Positions 9,473 to 19,114 of a stretch of 34,272 nucleotides of DNA are shown here, in pieces (positions within the stretch are counted from its first letter, which is position 1; every line of letters starts with the position of its first letter). Position numbers and translations under genes: made by a program. Origin of the DNA: Rhizaria sp. SCN 62-66 (Eukaryota > Rhizaria, unplaced); NCBI GenBank assembly GCA_001724265.1, contig MEDY01000324.1, positions 1 through 34,272 of the forward strand, given 5' to 3'. Below the pieces are notes generated by a model that saw only the letters and a program-made list of their open reading frames with translations, was not told the DNA's origin and did no database searches.

Positions 9473-12322
9473 TTACATACCATCGCCCATCGGCGCCCGC
9501 GGTCCGCCGTTCGGCGCTGAGTAAACTTCATCCCCAAAGTAGCCCCCCTCATCGTCGCTATTACCGCTATTACCGCCGTGGCCGCCGCCGTTGCGCTGAG
9601 CAGGCCTGAACCTACCACCAGCACCAGCAGCAGCGCCGGCGCGGGCAGCAGTGCTCAGCATCATTGCGTAGTCGCCCTGTCCGCCGTAGCCGCGCTCGCG
9701 CTCGCGCGGGTCACGGTTGCGCTCGCGCCCGCGGTCACGGTCGAGGTCACGGTCGCGGTAAGCGCCGCCCCTCTGCATACCCCCCATGCCGCCCATGCCA
9801 TGTCCCGCGAGCGCCTTAGCGCGGCGCCCGCCGGCCTGCGCCTTGCTCTGCTGCGCCTTAGCCGCCGTCGTCGCGACCGCCATGTCGGCGACGGCGCCGT
9901 AGGGGGCCAGCGCACGGACCGCGGAGTCGGCAGCGCGCGCCGTGGCCGCAGATAGCGCGGCCGTGGCGCGCGCCATGCTGTAGCGCTGCGAGGCCTGCAG
10001 CGCCTCGGTCGACAGCGCCTCGGCGGCCGCGCGCGAAAGGCCCAGCGGCGCGGCGCGCGCGGCGGCCGTGGCCGTGGGTGCGGGCGCGAGGACGGCGACG
10101 CCGCCCGCGGCCGCCGCGGCGGATACGGCCGCGGGCGCGAAGTGGACGACGCCCGCGACGGCGTCAAGGCGGCCGCGCAGCTCGCCCGCAAGCAGCATGT
10201 CGGCGAGCAGCGCCTCGACCTCAGCGGCCGCGACGGCGAAGCGCGCGGCGACGTCGGCGAGCGCGGCCGTGGCGTGTGTGGCGGCCATCGCGACCAGCAG
10301 GCCGCGGTGCAGCCCGCGCGCAGAGCCCGCGGCGTGCACGCGCAGCCAGGCGTCGCCCGTGGCGGCCGCCGCATGCGTCAGCGCCTCGCGTGCGACGGCG
10401 AAGCGCGCCAGGTCCTTGCCCTCGAACGCGGCACGCATCTCGGCGGCCGCCGTGAGCGCGGACGTGGGCGCGGCCGCGAACGCGCGCGCCTCGGCGGCCT
10501 GCAGCGGCGACACGGGGTGGCTGCACAGCACCGACGCGAGCGCCGTGGCGGCCAGCGCACGCTTGCCCAGCGCGGGGTCGCCGGCCTCCTGCGCGAGCGC
10601 CACGGCCTGGAACAACGCGCCGTACGCCGCCTGCCAGCGCCCGCAGTCGCCGTGGTAGCGGCCCCACAGCTCCGCCAGCGCTGCCGCGGTCGCCGGCGCG
10701 GGCACCACGAAGGCCAGCGGGCCGCGCGCCGCGGCGTGCAGCGCGGCCAGCTGCGCGGGGCGTTGCTGGGACTGCGCGCGCGCGGCCGCGAGTGCAATGA
10801 TCGTGAGCAACTGCTCGCCGCGGCCCAACAGCGCCGCGCGACGGGCAATCTCGGCCACGCTCATGTCGGCGGCGTCCGCGTCGGCGGCGGCAGAGCTAGA
10901 GCTTGGACTGATCAGAGCAGCAGCGCAGCCGCCGCCGACGAGAGGGGGCAGGTTGGCGCACGTGCGCATAAGGTTCACGAGCGCGACGTCGACGTCTGCG
11001 GCACTGGCGCCGACACTGCTGTCGTCGCTGCCCGCAGCGTCGTCGTTGTCGTCCCGCATCGCCCCGCCCTGCGACAGCGCGGGCGGCGCGCTCTGCTGCG
11101 TGTTCTGCACTGTTTTGGCCGTGCTGAGCAGGCGCTGCACGCGCGCAAGCGAGATGTCGAACAGCACGGCCCAGTGCGAGGGCATCGCCGCTAGCACCAG
11201 CTCCACCGCCGCCAGCGCGCGCCGCGCCACGCCGCCTTCGCCGCTGTTGTTGAGCGCAGTGATGACCGCGGTGAGAGCGCGGCGGCCCTCGTCCAGCCGC
11301 ATCGGCACCAGCGCGGCGACCGGGGGCAGCCCCGCCCGCTGGAATGCGCCGCTCACGGTCGTCGCGCTCACGGTCGATGTCGCGGTCGCTGTCGTGGTCG
11401 CAGGGGCGGCGGCGTCCAAGTCGGCGGCGGCGGCGTCCCCGCCCGCGTGTGTGACGGAGAACGAGTCGATTGACATCGCGGAGAGCAGCAGGGCCAGCGC
11501 GTACGCAACGCCGTTAACGCCGGCCCCGGCGCCGGCGCCGGCAACGGCAACGCGTCCCTCAGCCGTGGGCTCCCAGGCCTCGCCGAGGGCGACGGCGAGC
11601 TCAGCCTGCGCGGCGACGGCCTTACGGTAGACCCCCGCGGCCTCCTCCAGGTCGTTGCGGCCCCCGGCGGCGTCGGCCAACAGCGCGGGCTCCGCGGCCG
11701 CAAGCGCGAGCGCGGCGCGCGCGTGGGCCAGGCGCTGCGGTGCGGCCGCGTACTCGCCAGAGTAATAGAGGTTGCAGAAGTGCGCCGTGAGTGTGAGCCC
11801 GGCGGGCACGCCCAGGGCGGCGAGGCGCGCGCTCGGCCCAGAGGAAGCCGCGCCTAAAGCAGAGGCCGTGAGAGCCGCGCCGGCGCCGACACTGGCGCCA
11901 GAGGAGGCACTCGAGGCGGGCTGTGGGCGCACCGGCGCGGCGGAGCCCCAGTTGGCGCCCTCGTCCAGCTCGCCCCAGTCCGCTCCAGCGCCGCCATCAG
12001 TTGCATCGCCAGTCTCGGTCGAGGCGCCGGCGTTGGCGGCGGCGGCAAACGCGTCGGTGGCGTCGCCGTCAGCGGCAGGGAACGAGGCCGAGGCGCCGCC
12101 CGCGGCCGCGCCGTCGTCGAACGCGTTGTCGAAGCCGGCGTCGCCGCCGCCAGCGGAGGATGTGAAGCCGGTATAGTCGCAAGTCTCGCAGCCGCCGCCG
12201 CCGCACCACGTGCACGGCTCCGAGGCGCCGGAGTCAAATCCGGCGCCGGCATCCGCGGAGGACGATGTGCCGATGCAGGAGTCGCAGCCGGCGCCGTCGC
12301 ACCAAGCGCAGGAGTCGGACAT
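9473..12322 (-). CDS. CSN2: PCI-domain protein, COP9 signalosome subunit 2-like, with N-terminal zinc-type motifs
   Basis: A single minus-strand frame of 949 residues runs from ATG at 12322 to a TAA at 9473-9475. About residues 555-730 match the helical and winged-helix PCI region of CSN2: HGDCGRWQAAYGALFQA, then a region with SPLQAAEARAF and FEGKDLARF, and finally EVEALLADMLLAGELRGRLD, the conserved last helix and wing. CSN2 binds cullin-RBX1 within the COP9 signalosome, which removes NEDD8 from cullin-RING ligases. The proteasome paralogue Rpn6 is the main alternative; the SP...EA segment fits CSN2 better. The protein is about twice the normal length (~440). It has an N-terminus with two CxWCxGxGCxxC units (C5-C16 and C37-C48), Ala/Gly/Ser-rich spacers, and a 220-residue tail with an Arg/Asp/Glu-rich block (DRDRGRERNRD) followed by Gly-rich sequence. 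Divergence makes the orthology moderately sure; the gene model is firm. Confidence 0.62.
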   Translation of the reverse strand: MSDSCAWCDGAGCDSCIGTSSSADAGAGFDSGASEPCTWCGGGGCETCDYTGFTSSAGGGDAGFDNAFDDGAAAGGASASFPAADGDATDAFAAAANAGASTETGDATDGGAGADWGELDEGANWGSAAPVRPQPASSASSGASVGAGAALTASALGAASSGPSARLAALGVPAGLTLTAHFCNLYYSGEYAAAPQRLAHARAALALAAAEPALLADAAGGRNDLEEAAGVYRKAVAAQAELAVALGEAWEPTAEGRVAVAGAGAGAGVNGVAYALALLLSAMSIDSFSVTHAGGDAAAADLDAAAPATTTATATSTVSATTVSGAFQRAGLPPVAALVPMRLDEGRRALTAVITALNNSGEGGVARRALAAVELVLAAMPSHWAVLFDISLARVQRLLSTAKTVQNTQQSAPPALSQGGAMRDDNDDAAGSDDSSVGASAADVDVALVNLMRTCANLPPLVGGGCAAALISPSSSSAAADADAADMSVAEIARRAALLGRGEQLLTIIALAAARAQSQQRPAQLAALHAAARGPLAFVVPAPATAAALAELWGRYHGDCGRWQAAYGALFQAVALAQEAGDPALGKRALAATALASVLCSHPVSPLQAAEARAFAAAPTSALTAAAEMRAAFEGKDLARFAVAREALTHAAAATGDAWLRVHAAGSARGLHRGLLVAMAATHATAALADVAARFAVAAAEVEALLADMLLAGELRGRLDAVAGVVHFAPAAVSAAAAAGGVAVLAPAPTATAAARAAPLGLSRAAAEALSTEALQASQRYSMARATAALSAATARAADSAVRALAPYGAVADMAVATTAAKAQQSKAQAGGRRAKALAGHGMGGMGGMQRGGAYRDRDLDRDRGRERNRDPRERERGYGGQGDYAMMLSTAARAGAAAGAGGRFRPAQRNGGGHGGNSGNSDDEGGYFGDEVYSAPNGGPRAPMGDGM

Positions 12323-13150
12323 GCCTAGAGGTTCAGAGGAGCGAAGACGATGTCAGAGTTCAGAGGTTTTCGAAGCGTGAGCAAAGTGACACGAACGTTT
12401 GATAGAAATATGGTTTACATGCGACAAATTAATTTCATAAACACGGAGTTAATGTCAGACTACAAGAAGTATTGAAGTGCTAGAGACGAGATACGAGTGA
12501 GGTGAGCTCAATTTGGATTGGTGGTCAGAGTTGACCTGAGAATCGCGAAACTTTCACATTGTTGCTAGCGCGAATCTGATCGCAAAGAACCGATTAAGAT
12601 ACAGTGCAGAATTTTATGTTCTGTTTTGTGCCCATCTCGTTAATTATAGTGCCTCAAATTCACGCTGTCGTGCTCAAGTTACTTGTTTATTTGGCCACTC
12701 ATGGCGGTCGCCTCCCAGTTGGCGCCTTGCTCTGTGGCCAGCTCTGCACACCAAGGACAAGCTCGTGTCGATCGCGCATCGCGAGTATACTAGTCGATTT
12801 CACGTATCTATTGTGTTGGTTTAACGTTGTTATTCTTGCCATGTCTTGTGTTATGGTCGTCTTGGTGTATATCCTCTCACTTCATCCTTCGCCCCTGCAG
12901 CCCCGTCAAACACCCTGTTCAAACTCTTTCCTCGCGCACAGACACGCAGCAAACCCTCTAATCTTCATAACACGGCGTTAAGTTACGTCTGTACTTTTAA
13001 ACTTGTACTTTGAGGTCCAACTGCCAAGCCCATTGTTTAGCTCTGCTAAAGGCCTCCGACTTCTCCTTGCCTCCTGCAAACACACTCTACGAACGTCACA
13101 CCGCTGGACGGCTTTTGCTGCTCGAGTGCCGCTGACTCGCCTATATCACC
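12323..13150. other. Divergent spacer between the CSN2-like gene and epsilon-tubulin
   Basis: About 830 bases separate two start codons on opposite strands, so both promoters should be here. The left part is AT-rich; the right part (12880-13140) is rich in C and T on the plus strand, as are other 5' flanks in this window. A 125-codon open frame at 12604-12981 encodes a hydrophobic, composition-driven sequence that I do not accept as a gene. Confidence 0.35.
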
Positions 13151-15257
13151 ATGCCTCGCGAGCTGATCACCATCCAGGTTGGCCAGTGCGGCATGCAGCT
13201 GGGCACACGCTTCTGGGTACGTCTTTAGCCTCTTTGTTCTCTGCACATCCGATCTCTGCACTGGATGCATGCCGAGTGTTCACGCAATGCGCTGGACCAT
13301 GCGGAACCCTTTTTTTTCTTATGGGTGTACTATCGTGTACTACTAAAGATAGGTATATTTGCACTTATTTGCTCACGCATAAATACTTTGTGTCTCCACT
13401 CTTACTCGCACTTCACTCATCCTTGCACTCACACTTGCACGCCGCTCGTCACTGTATTGAACGGTAACACCAGGACCTCGCGTTGCGCGAACACGCAGCT
13501 GCGATGGAGCAGAACGGCGCCGGGCCGCAGGGCTCGCCGGTGTTTGACGAAGCCATATCATCTTTCTTCCGTAACGTCAAAACAAGCAAGTACGTCCGTC
13601 GCTCAATGTGACGCTTTCCTACCAATTGTGCTCACTTCACTGCAATTTGACTTTCTCCTTGAAATACTCAGATATTTTGTAAAAAATAACGCTAAAAATC
13701 CTGAAAATAACATTTTTATTATCATATGCCATTCGCACTGCACCGCACTCCTGTGCAGGAACGGGTGCGTGGACGTGCCCATCGGCGACGGCACCTCGCC
13801 CATCTACTCGCTGCGCGCGCGCGCCGTTTGCATTGACATGGAGGAGGGCGTGCTGAACCGCCTCATGCGCTCCCCAATGGGCGAGCTCTTCGACAACGCG
13901 CAGTTCGTCAAGGACGTCTCGGGCGCAGGCAACAACTGGGCGCACGGCCACGGCCACTACGGCCCGCTGTACGCCGACGAGATCCTCGAGGCCGTGCGCG
14001 TGGCGGCCGAGAAGTGCGACTCGCTGCAGTCCTTCTTTATCATGCACTCGCTGGGCGGCGGCACGGGCTCCGGGCTGGGCACCTACGTGCTGCACCTGCT
14101 GGCCGACGCGTACCCCGACGTCTACCGCTTCAACACGGCCGTGTTCCCCGCGGGCGGCGGTAGCACCGACGTCGTTACTGCGCCCTACAACTCGGTCCTC
14201 GCGCTCAACCAGTTCCGGCTCTTCTCCGACGCCGTGCTGCCCGTCGACAACGAGGCCCTGGTCGACATTGTGAACCGCATGTACAAGCACAACCACAGCC
14301 CCATCGGCGCGGCCAGCGCGGCGCTCAGCCCCGCGCAGCAGCAGCAGCTCGCCGCCGGCGTTGGCCGCGTGCTTGACGCGGCCGCGATGCCGGACCTGGG
14401 CGTCCCCGCCGGCGCCGACCCGGCCGCCGCTGGTAATAGCGCGACCTCGGCGGCGGCGGCGGCGGCGGCGGCGGAGAAAGCGCAGCGCGGCAAGGCCTTT
14501 GAAGACATGAACGGCATTGCGGCGCACTTGCTGACGTCGCTCACCGCGTCGATGCGCTTCCCGGGCGCGCTCAACATCGATCTGAACGAGATCACAATGA
14601 ACCTCGTCCCGTTCCCGCGCATGCACTTCCTGGTGTCCTCGCTCGCCCCCTTGCACGCTGGCCGCAACGCGCAGCCGCGCTCGCTCGACCAGGTGCGTCA
14701 TGTTGTTATTAGCTTATCCACACACAAAAAATCGAACGTGTATTCATTTTCTCTGACTCATTCCAACCGCTTTTATTTCCTTCGTGCATTTTTAGATGTT
14801 TTCCGACACTCTGTCGCCGCACTCGCAGCTGATCTCGCCCTCGCCCTACTCCGCGGCGTCGTCGACCTACCTGGCGCTGGGTTTCTTCGCGCGCGGGCCC
14901 TCGATCCACGTCTCGGATATGGCGCGCAACGTCGCGCGCGTCAAGGCCACCGTATCGATGGCGCGCTGGAACGCCGACGGGTTCAAGATCGGGCTCTGCG
15001 GCGTCCCGCCCGTGGGCGTGCAGCGCTCCGTGCTCGCGCTCGCTAACAACACGTGCATTGCGGGCACGTTTGAGACGATGCGGGAGCGCTTCCTCAAGCT
15101 GTACCGGCGCCGCGCGCACGTCCACCACTACACAGACTACATCGAGGGCGCCGCCTTCGACGACGCGCTCGAGGGCATCGAGGAGCTGATCGGGGACTAT
15201 CGCGGTGCCGCCACGCTGGCGCCCTCGGAGGAGGCGCGCATGCGCCCGCTCGGCTGA
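13151..15257 (+). CDS. TUBE1: Epsilon-tubulin (four exons)
   Basis: Exons 13151-13216, 13474-13589, 13759-14692 and 14796-15257 join in phase to 525 residues. Introns are 257, 169 and 103 bases with donors GTACGT, GTACGT and GTGCGT. The start [20 protein letters not shown] is a tubulin N-terminus with Met where GQCGNQ is usual. Exon 2 reads DLALREHAA and AISSFFRNV, which is diagnostic of epsilon-tubulin. Exon 3 has [12 protein letters not shown] and the GTP-binding GGGTGSG loop near residue 160. Exon 4 ends with [15 protein letters not shown] and [17 protein letters not shown], again epsilon-type. Human-type proteins have about 475 residues; the excess is an Ala/Gln-rich insert in exon 3 (about 14310-14490, including a run of GCG codons). 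Epsilon-tubulin is needed for stable triplet centriolar microtubules, so the organism should build centrioles or basal bodies. Exon 1 is only 22 codons and was placed by homology. Confidence 0.95.
14449..14476 (+). repeat. GCG-codon run inside epsilon-tubulin
   Basis: A pure GCG/GGC trinucleotide run encodes a polyalanine stretch within the exon 3 insert of epsilon-tubulin. It is absent from typical family members and is a likely site of length variation. Confidence 0.8.
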
Positions 15258-15635
15258 GTACAGGAAAAACAATGAAAATGTGATCGAATTTGCAACGCAT
15301 GCCTCGCTGGGAGGATGACAGTTACAATTGCATCGTGGATATCGACTCAACGATCGCATAGTAAATTTAGCGCAGTAAGTTTGATAAGTCTTGTATGAAC
15401 TCATCATGTGATTTGTGGTTATCTAGTGTGATACATAATTTGTTTTGTGTTTTTTCGTGTGGCCCCCTTATGTAACTGAAATAACTGAAATAGGCTACCT
15501 CCTTGTGCTTTGTCTCAGGTATCCCGGTGCAAGGTCGATTTAAGTTTTAAATAATTAAATTTGAATACGTCAATTGTTAATACTCACTGTTCTTTGTTTT
15601 CTAACTTGATATATTCCTGCAATGACATGATCTAG
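15258..15635. other. Spacer between epsilon-tubulin and the transposase remnant
   Basis: AT-rich, 378 bases. It contains a short direct repeat of ACTGAAATA near 15476-15493. I looked for a terminal inverted repeat matching the right flank of the transposase and could not see one. Confidence 0.35.
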
Positions 15636-16615
15636 ATGGGAGGCCGTCTGTCATAGCAAGAGCGCCTTAAGATCCGCGAACTCGTCGCACCGGCCGCACT
15701 GTCTTAAATATTGCAAACGAACTTAAAGTCTCGGAGTCAAGCGTTCGGCGTTACCTTTGCCCCGGCCAGCCTGTGAAAGATCGTCGTCCTGTGCGGGGCC
15801 AGGGGCGCAAGCACCTCGTCCCGAACGAGCGCTTAGACGAGTTCGCCGCCATCGTGCTCCGCGAGCGCGCGCTCCCCGACACCGAGAAGCACAAGGTTGT
15901 GATGCGGGAGATGAGGATTAAGCTCTCTTTCGCCGTCTTCCGCACCGCGTGCAAGCGCGCGAAGGTCCGCCAGCGCGACCCCGCCTTAGTGCTGCGGCGT
16001 ACAACGCGCGGCCGGCGCCGCATGGCGTTCGCGCGCAAGTACCGTGCGCACGACTGGGACAGGACCATCTTCACCGGCGAGCGGGTCTTTGGCATCGGCT
16101 ACCGCGGGTACGGCGTTCACTACCGCGTTGGCGAGCGACCCACAATGGCGGATCTCGGCTGGCCCGAGGTCGGCCCCAGCGTTGCCGTGTGGTGGGGCGT
16201 CTGCAAGACGCGGCGCCTCGTCCCCGTCGTGTACGCACCGCCGCTCACCAGCGCGAGCTACACTGCGGTTCTTGAGCGCGGCCTTTCCGGGCCTGCGCTG
16301 GGCGGCTACGTGCTGCAGCACGCCAACGCGCGGGACCACACCGCGGCCGAGACGCAGCGCTACCTCAAGCGCCGCCGCATAGCCACGCTGCCCGCCTGGC
16401 CCTCGGGCTCGGGCAACCTGAGCCCCCTCGAGCCGGCGTGGGCGCAAATCTCCGACGCGGTGTCCACGGAGCAGCCGCAGACGGAGACCGCGCTCAAGCG
16501 GGTCGTGCTGCGCAAGATCGGTGAGTTCGACCAGGAGCGCGTGGCCGAGCTGGTGGACGCGCTGCCCGCGCGGCTGAGCGCGGTGCGGCGCAAACGGAAC
16601 GCGCCGGGGCAGTGA
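15636..16615 (+). pseudogene. Decayed Tc1/mariner-family transposase
   Basis: The left end starts at ATG 15636 with MGGRLS, hits TAG at 15654-15656, and continues QERLKIRELVA. A frameshift near 15684-15700 then moves to the main frame, which is open from 15671 to a TGA at 16613-16615. The main frame has a helix-turn-helix (NIANELKVSESSVRRYL), a second DNA-binding region, and the Tc1/mariner catalytic core in correct order: IFTGERVF, VAVWWGV, LQHANARDHTA and WPSGSGNLSPLEPAW. Two of the three catalytic acidic residues are gone: the first Asp is Gly (FTGE for the usual DE) and the second Asp is Ala (HANAR for DNA/DNAR). The final Glu is kept 35 residues later. The enzyme should be inactive. The main frame is nevertheless open for over 300 codons and has host-like GC content. 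No terminal inverted repeats or TA duplication were identified by eye. It is either an old dead copy or a co-opted DNA-binding protein. Confidence 0.82.
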
Positions 16616-16617
16616 AC

Positions 16618-16952
16618 GTGTTAAGCTCTCTGCCATTGTGATCTAGGTCTGTTTTTACTTGGAGTCGATAATGGAGAGGTGTACGAACCAAATGTTCCAA
16701 TAACCCTATGTGCATGTTCGTGTTGTAAGTTGCACTGAATTAGCAAGAATGATTGTTTATGTACAAATAGTATCAATACAAACATTATAATCAACTGAAC
16801 TACTGAAGAAATGATGATTTGATCTGGGATCATCACGAGAAAACCTAAATCTAAATACGAACTCAAACAAGCGCGCAACAACGGTTGACAGACATGAACA
16901 CACAGTTCCGCTGACTTCTGTTGCTTTTTTGGCGTAGTGTCACCACTGGTGC
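16618..16952. other. Convergent spacer between the transposase remnant and the WD40-type gene
   Basis: AT-rich, about 335 bases. It should contain the 3' UTR of the minus-strand WD40-type gene. No coding-like island is visible, which argues against a missed final exon for that gene in this stretch. Confidence 0.4.
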
Positions 16953-19114
16953 TCACCTGTTGCGGTCAGTCACCGTGGCCCCCAGCGGGCCCATGCCGGC
17001 CGCCCCGGTCAGCGTCGGCAACAAGCTCTGGCTCTGACAGTGGCGCACCTTGCTCCTGCCCTCGCCGCCGCCACCGCCACCGCCAGTGCCGCCGCCACTA
17101 CTTTTGCCCCGCGCGCCGACGCCGCTGCCGTCCTCGTCCTCTTCGTCCCCGTCGCCGTCAGCGCCATCGCGCTGGTCTGCGTCCGCGGCGCCCGCGCGCC
17201 GGCCCTCCTCCTCGTCGTCGTCGTTCGCACCGCCGCCGTTGCCGCCGTCGTCGTCGTCGTCGCCCCGGGCCGCCGCCTCCGCCGCGGCCGCCTCGGCCGC
17301 CGCACGCGCCACGTCAATGCCAGCCGACGAGGCCGCCGCCGCGGCCGCCGCCGCGACGATGAAGTCAAGCCGCAGCTCGCCGGCGGGCCCCACCGCGGGG
17401 AAGGGGATGTGCACCACGAACACGCCCGCGTCAGCGGTGTAGTAGACGGCGTGGCCGCGCCGCCGCAGCACCACGGGGCTGTTGCGCGTGAAGGTCCCCG
17501 CGATGTTGACAAATTTGGCCACGAGCCGCCCGCGGTGCCAGAGCTTGAGCTTGCCTTCTGACCCGAGCGTGATGATGTCCTCGCCGTCGTTTTCAGCAAG
17601 CACCGCCAACACCACGCCCTGGTCGTGCGCCAGGAAGCGCCACACCTCGGCGCTCCCGGCCTCGGCCGCAATGGCGCGGATCGACCGCTCGGACCCGCCC
17701 GCCCAGGCGTCGCCTGCGTGGCCCACCGCTGCGGCCGCGCTCGCGGCGGTGGACGAGCCCGAGCCCGGCGGCGCGGCGAGCGGGCCCAGCTCCTCGCGCG
17801 CCTCGCGGTACAGCGGCGCGTCGCCGGGCCCTGCGACCGAGGCCTCGGGCGGACCAAGGCGCGCGCGGACCTCGTCCAGCGCGGCGATGGGGCAGAAGTC
17901 GCGCACGCACACGGTGGCGGCGTTGACCACGGCCACCGCGCGCGCGCCCGCAACGAGCAGACACGTCACGGGCTCCTCGGGCGAGAAGGCCGTAAAGCAC
18001 GTGGGCGCCTGCGTGGCAACCGAGGCGAGCGTAAAGCAACGCGCGCCGGCCAGGTGTGGGTGCATCCAGCCCAGGCGCTTGCCGTCGAAATGCAGCGGGC
18101 GCGCGCCGGCGGGGATGTCGAGCTGCGAGAGGATGAACTGCTTCTGCTGGAAGGCGTCGAGCACCACGCACGCGTAGGGATCGCACGGCACCAGCAGCGC
18201 GGCCACGTGCTTGTAGTGCAGCGTCGTCGTCTCGGCGCACAGCCGGTCCGAGTGCGGGCGCTGGAACTTCATGTTGAGACACGACGACTCGGACAGCGAG
18301 AGTGCGAGCTTGATGGTCAGGTCGCCGATTACGGCGATCATCGTGCCCGGGCGGATCGGCGAGTTGGCGGGCACCTCGGCGCCCGCGGAAACAAGGTGCA
18401 CGCCGCGCACGCCCTCGTCCGCGCGCTCGCAGATGACTTTGACGGGGTAGTACTTGGGCGGCAGCGTCAGCGGCACCGGCGGCCCGGCAGCGGTCAGCGA
18501 TGACACCGACGCCGACGCGGCGGACGTGGCTGCGTGGAGGGAAGATGCCGACGCCGACGCAGACGCAGACACAGCACTGCCCTGCTCAGACTGCTGTTGT
18601 TGCGGCTGCTGTCGCGGGAGCTGCGTGGGGCGCGGGGGCGTCCAGCGACAGGCGGGCCGCGCGCAGTCGAAGCGCAGCGGCAGCGCGCGGCCCTGCACCG
18701 CGGCGGCCGCGGCGGCTGCGGAAAGGTGCGGCGCCAGGTTCGAGATCACGTGCGGGATGTACCAAGCCAGGATCTTGCCAGTCGCGGAGCCGGTCACCAG
18801 CGCCACTGGTGGGTTGGAGGAGACGAAGCAGCAAGCAATGAGAAGAGTGTAAAAGATGAGACAGCGTTCAGAGTGAAATCTTTTGTGATTAAATCGGATC
18901 TTAGATACAATCAACACGGAAAAAAAGATATATTCGCACAACATCATGAACTCAAAACATAGTGAGTTCCTCAGTTACACATTGAATATAGCTGATTGAT
19001 TGCGATAATTGTGTTGCGAAACGTACGGCGGCTGTGGCTGACGTCGAAGGCGGTGATGGGGTCCGTCGAGCTCGTGGGCACGGCGAGAAAGTTCAGCAGC
19101 ACAGGGCAACTCAT
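16953..19114 (-). CDS. WD40-repeat-type protein of unknown role (two exons)
   Basis: Exon 1 is 19114-19027 (29 codons plus one base) and exon 2 is 18805-16953, with a 221-base intron (donor GTACGT, acceptor CAG). The spliced product has 646 residues and ends in TGA. The junction rebuilds a clear beta-propeller blade: ITAFDVSHSR from exon 1 followed by LALVTGSATGKILAWYI from exon 2. Later blade-like segments include CLLVAGARAVAVVNAATVC and DIITLGSEGKLKLWHRGRLV. Between them lie Ala/Ser/Gln-rich inserts. The last 130 residues are acidic and glycine-rich (runs of Asp and Glu, then Gly). I do not recognise the family; a scaffold role is the default for WD40 proteins but is not shown. The last codons (AACAG then GTGAGC) happen to resemble a splice donor, so an alternative 3' end is possible, though no downstream exon is visible. 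Confidence 0.72.

Noticed and set aside
10142-11194. A 350-codon plus-strand open frame inside the CSN2-like gene
   Set aside because: Arg/Gly/Ala-rich shadow of the minus-strand gene, with no conserved motif.
12604-12981. A 125-codon hydrophobic open frame
   Set aside because: AT-rich spacer composition, no homology pattern, no exon-like GC content; it lies in a divergent promoter region.
15400-16990. Terminal inverted repeats of the transposase
   Set aside because: I compared both flanks by eye and found no matching inverted ends or clear TA duplication; a self-alignment would be decisive.
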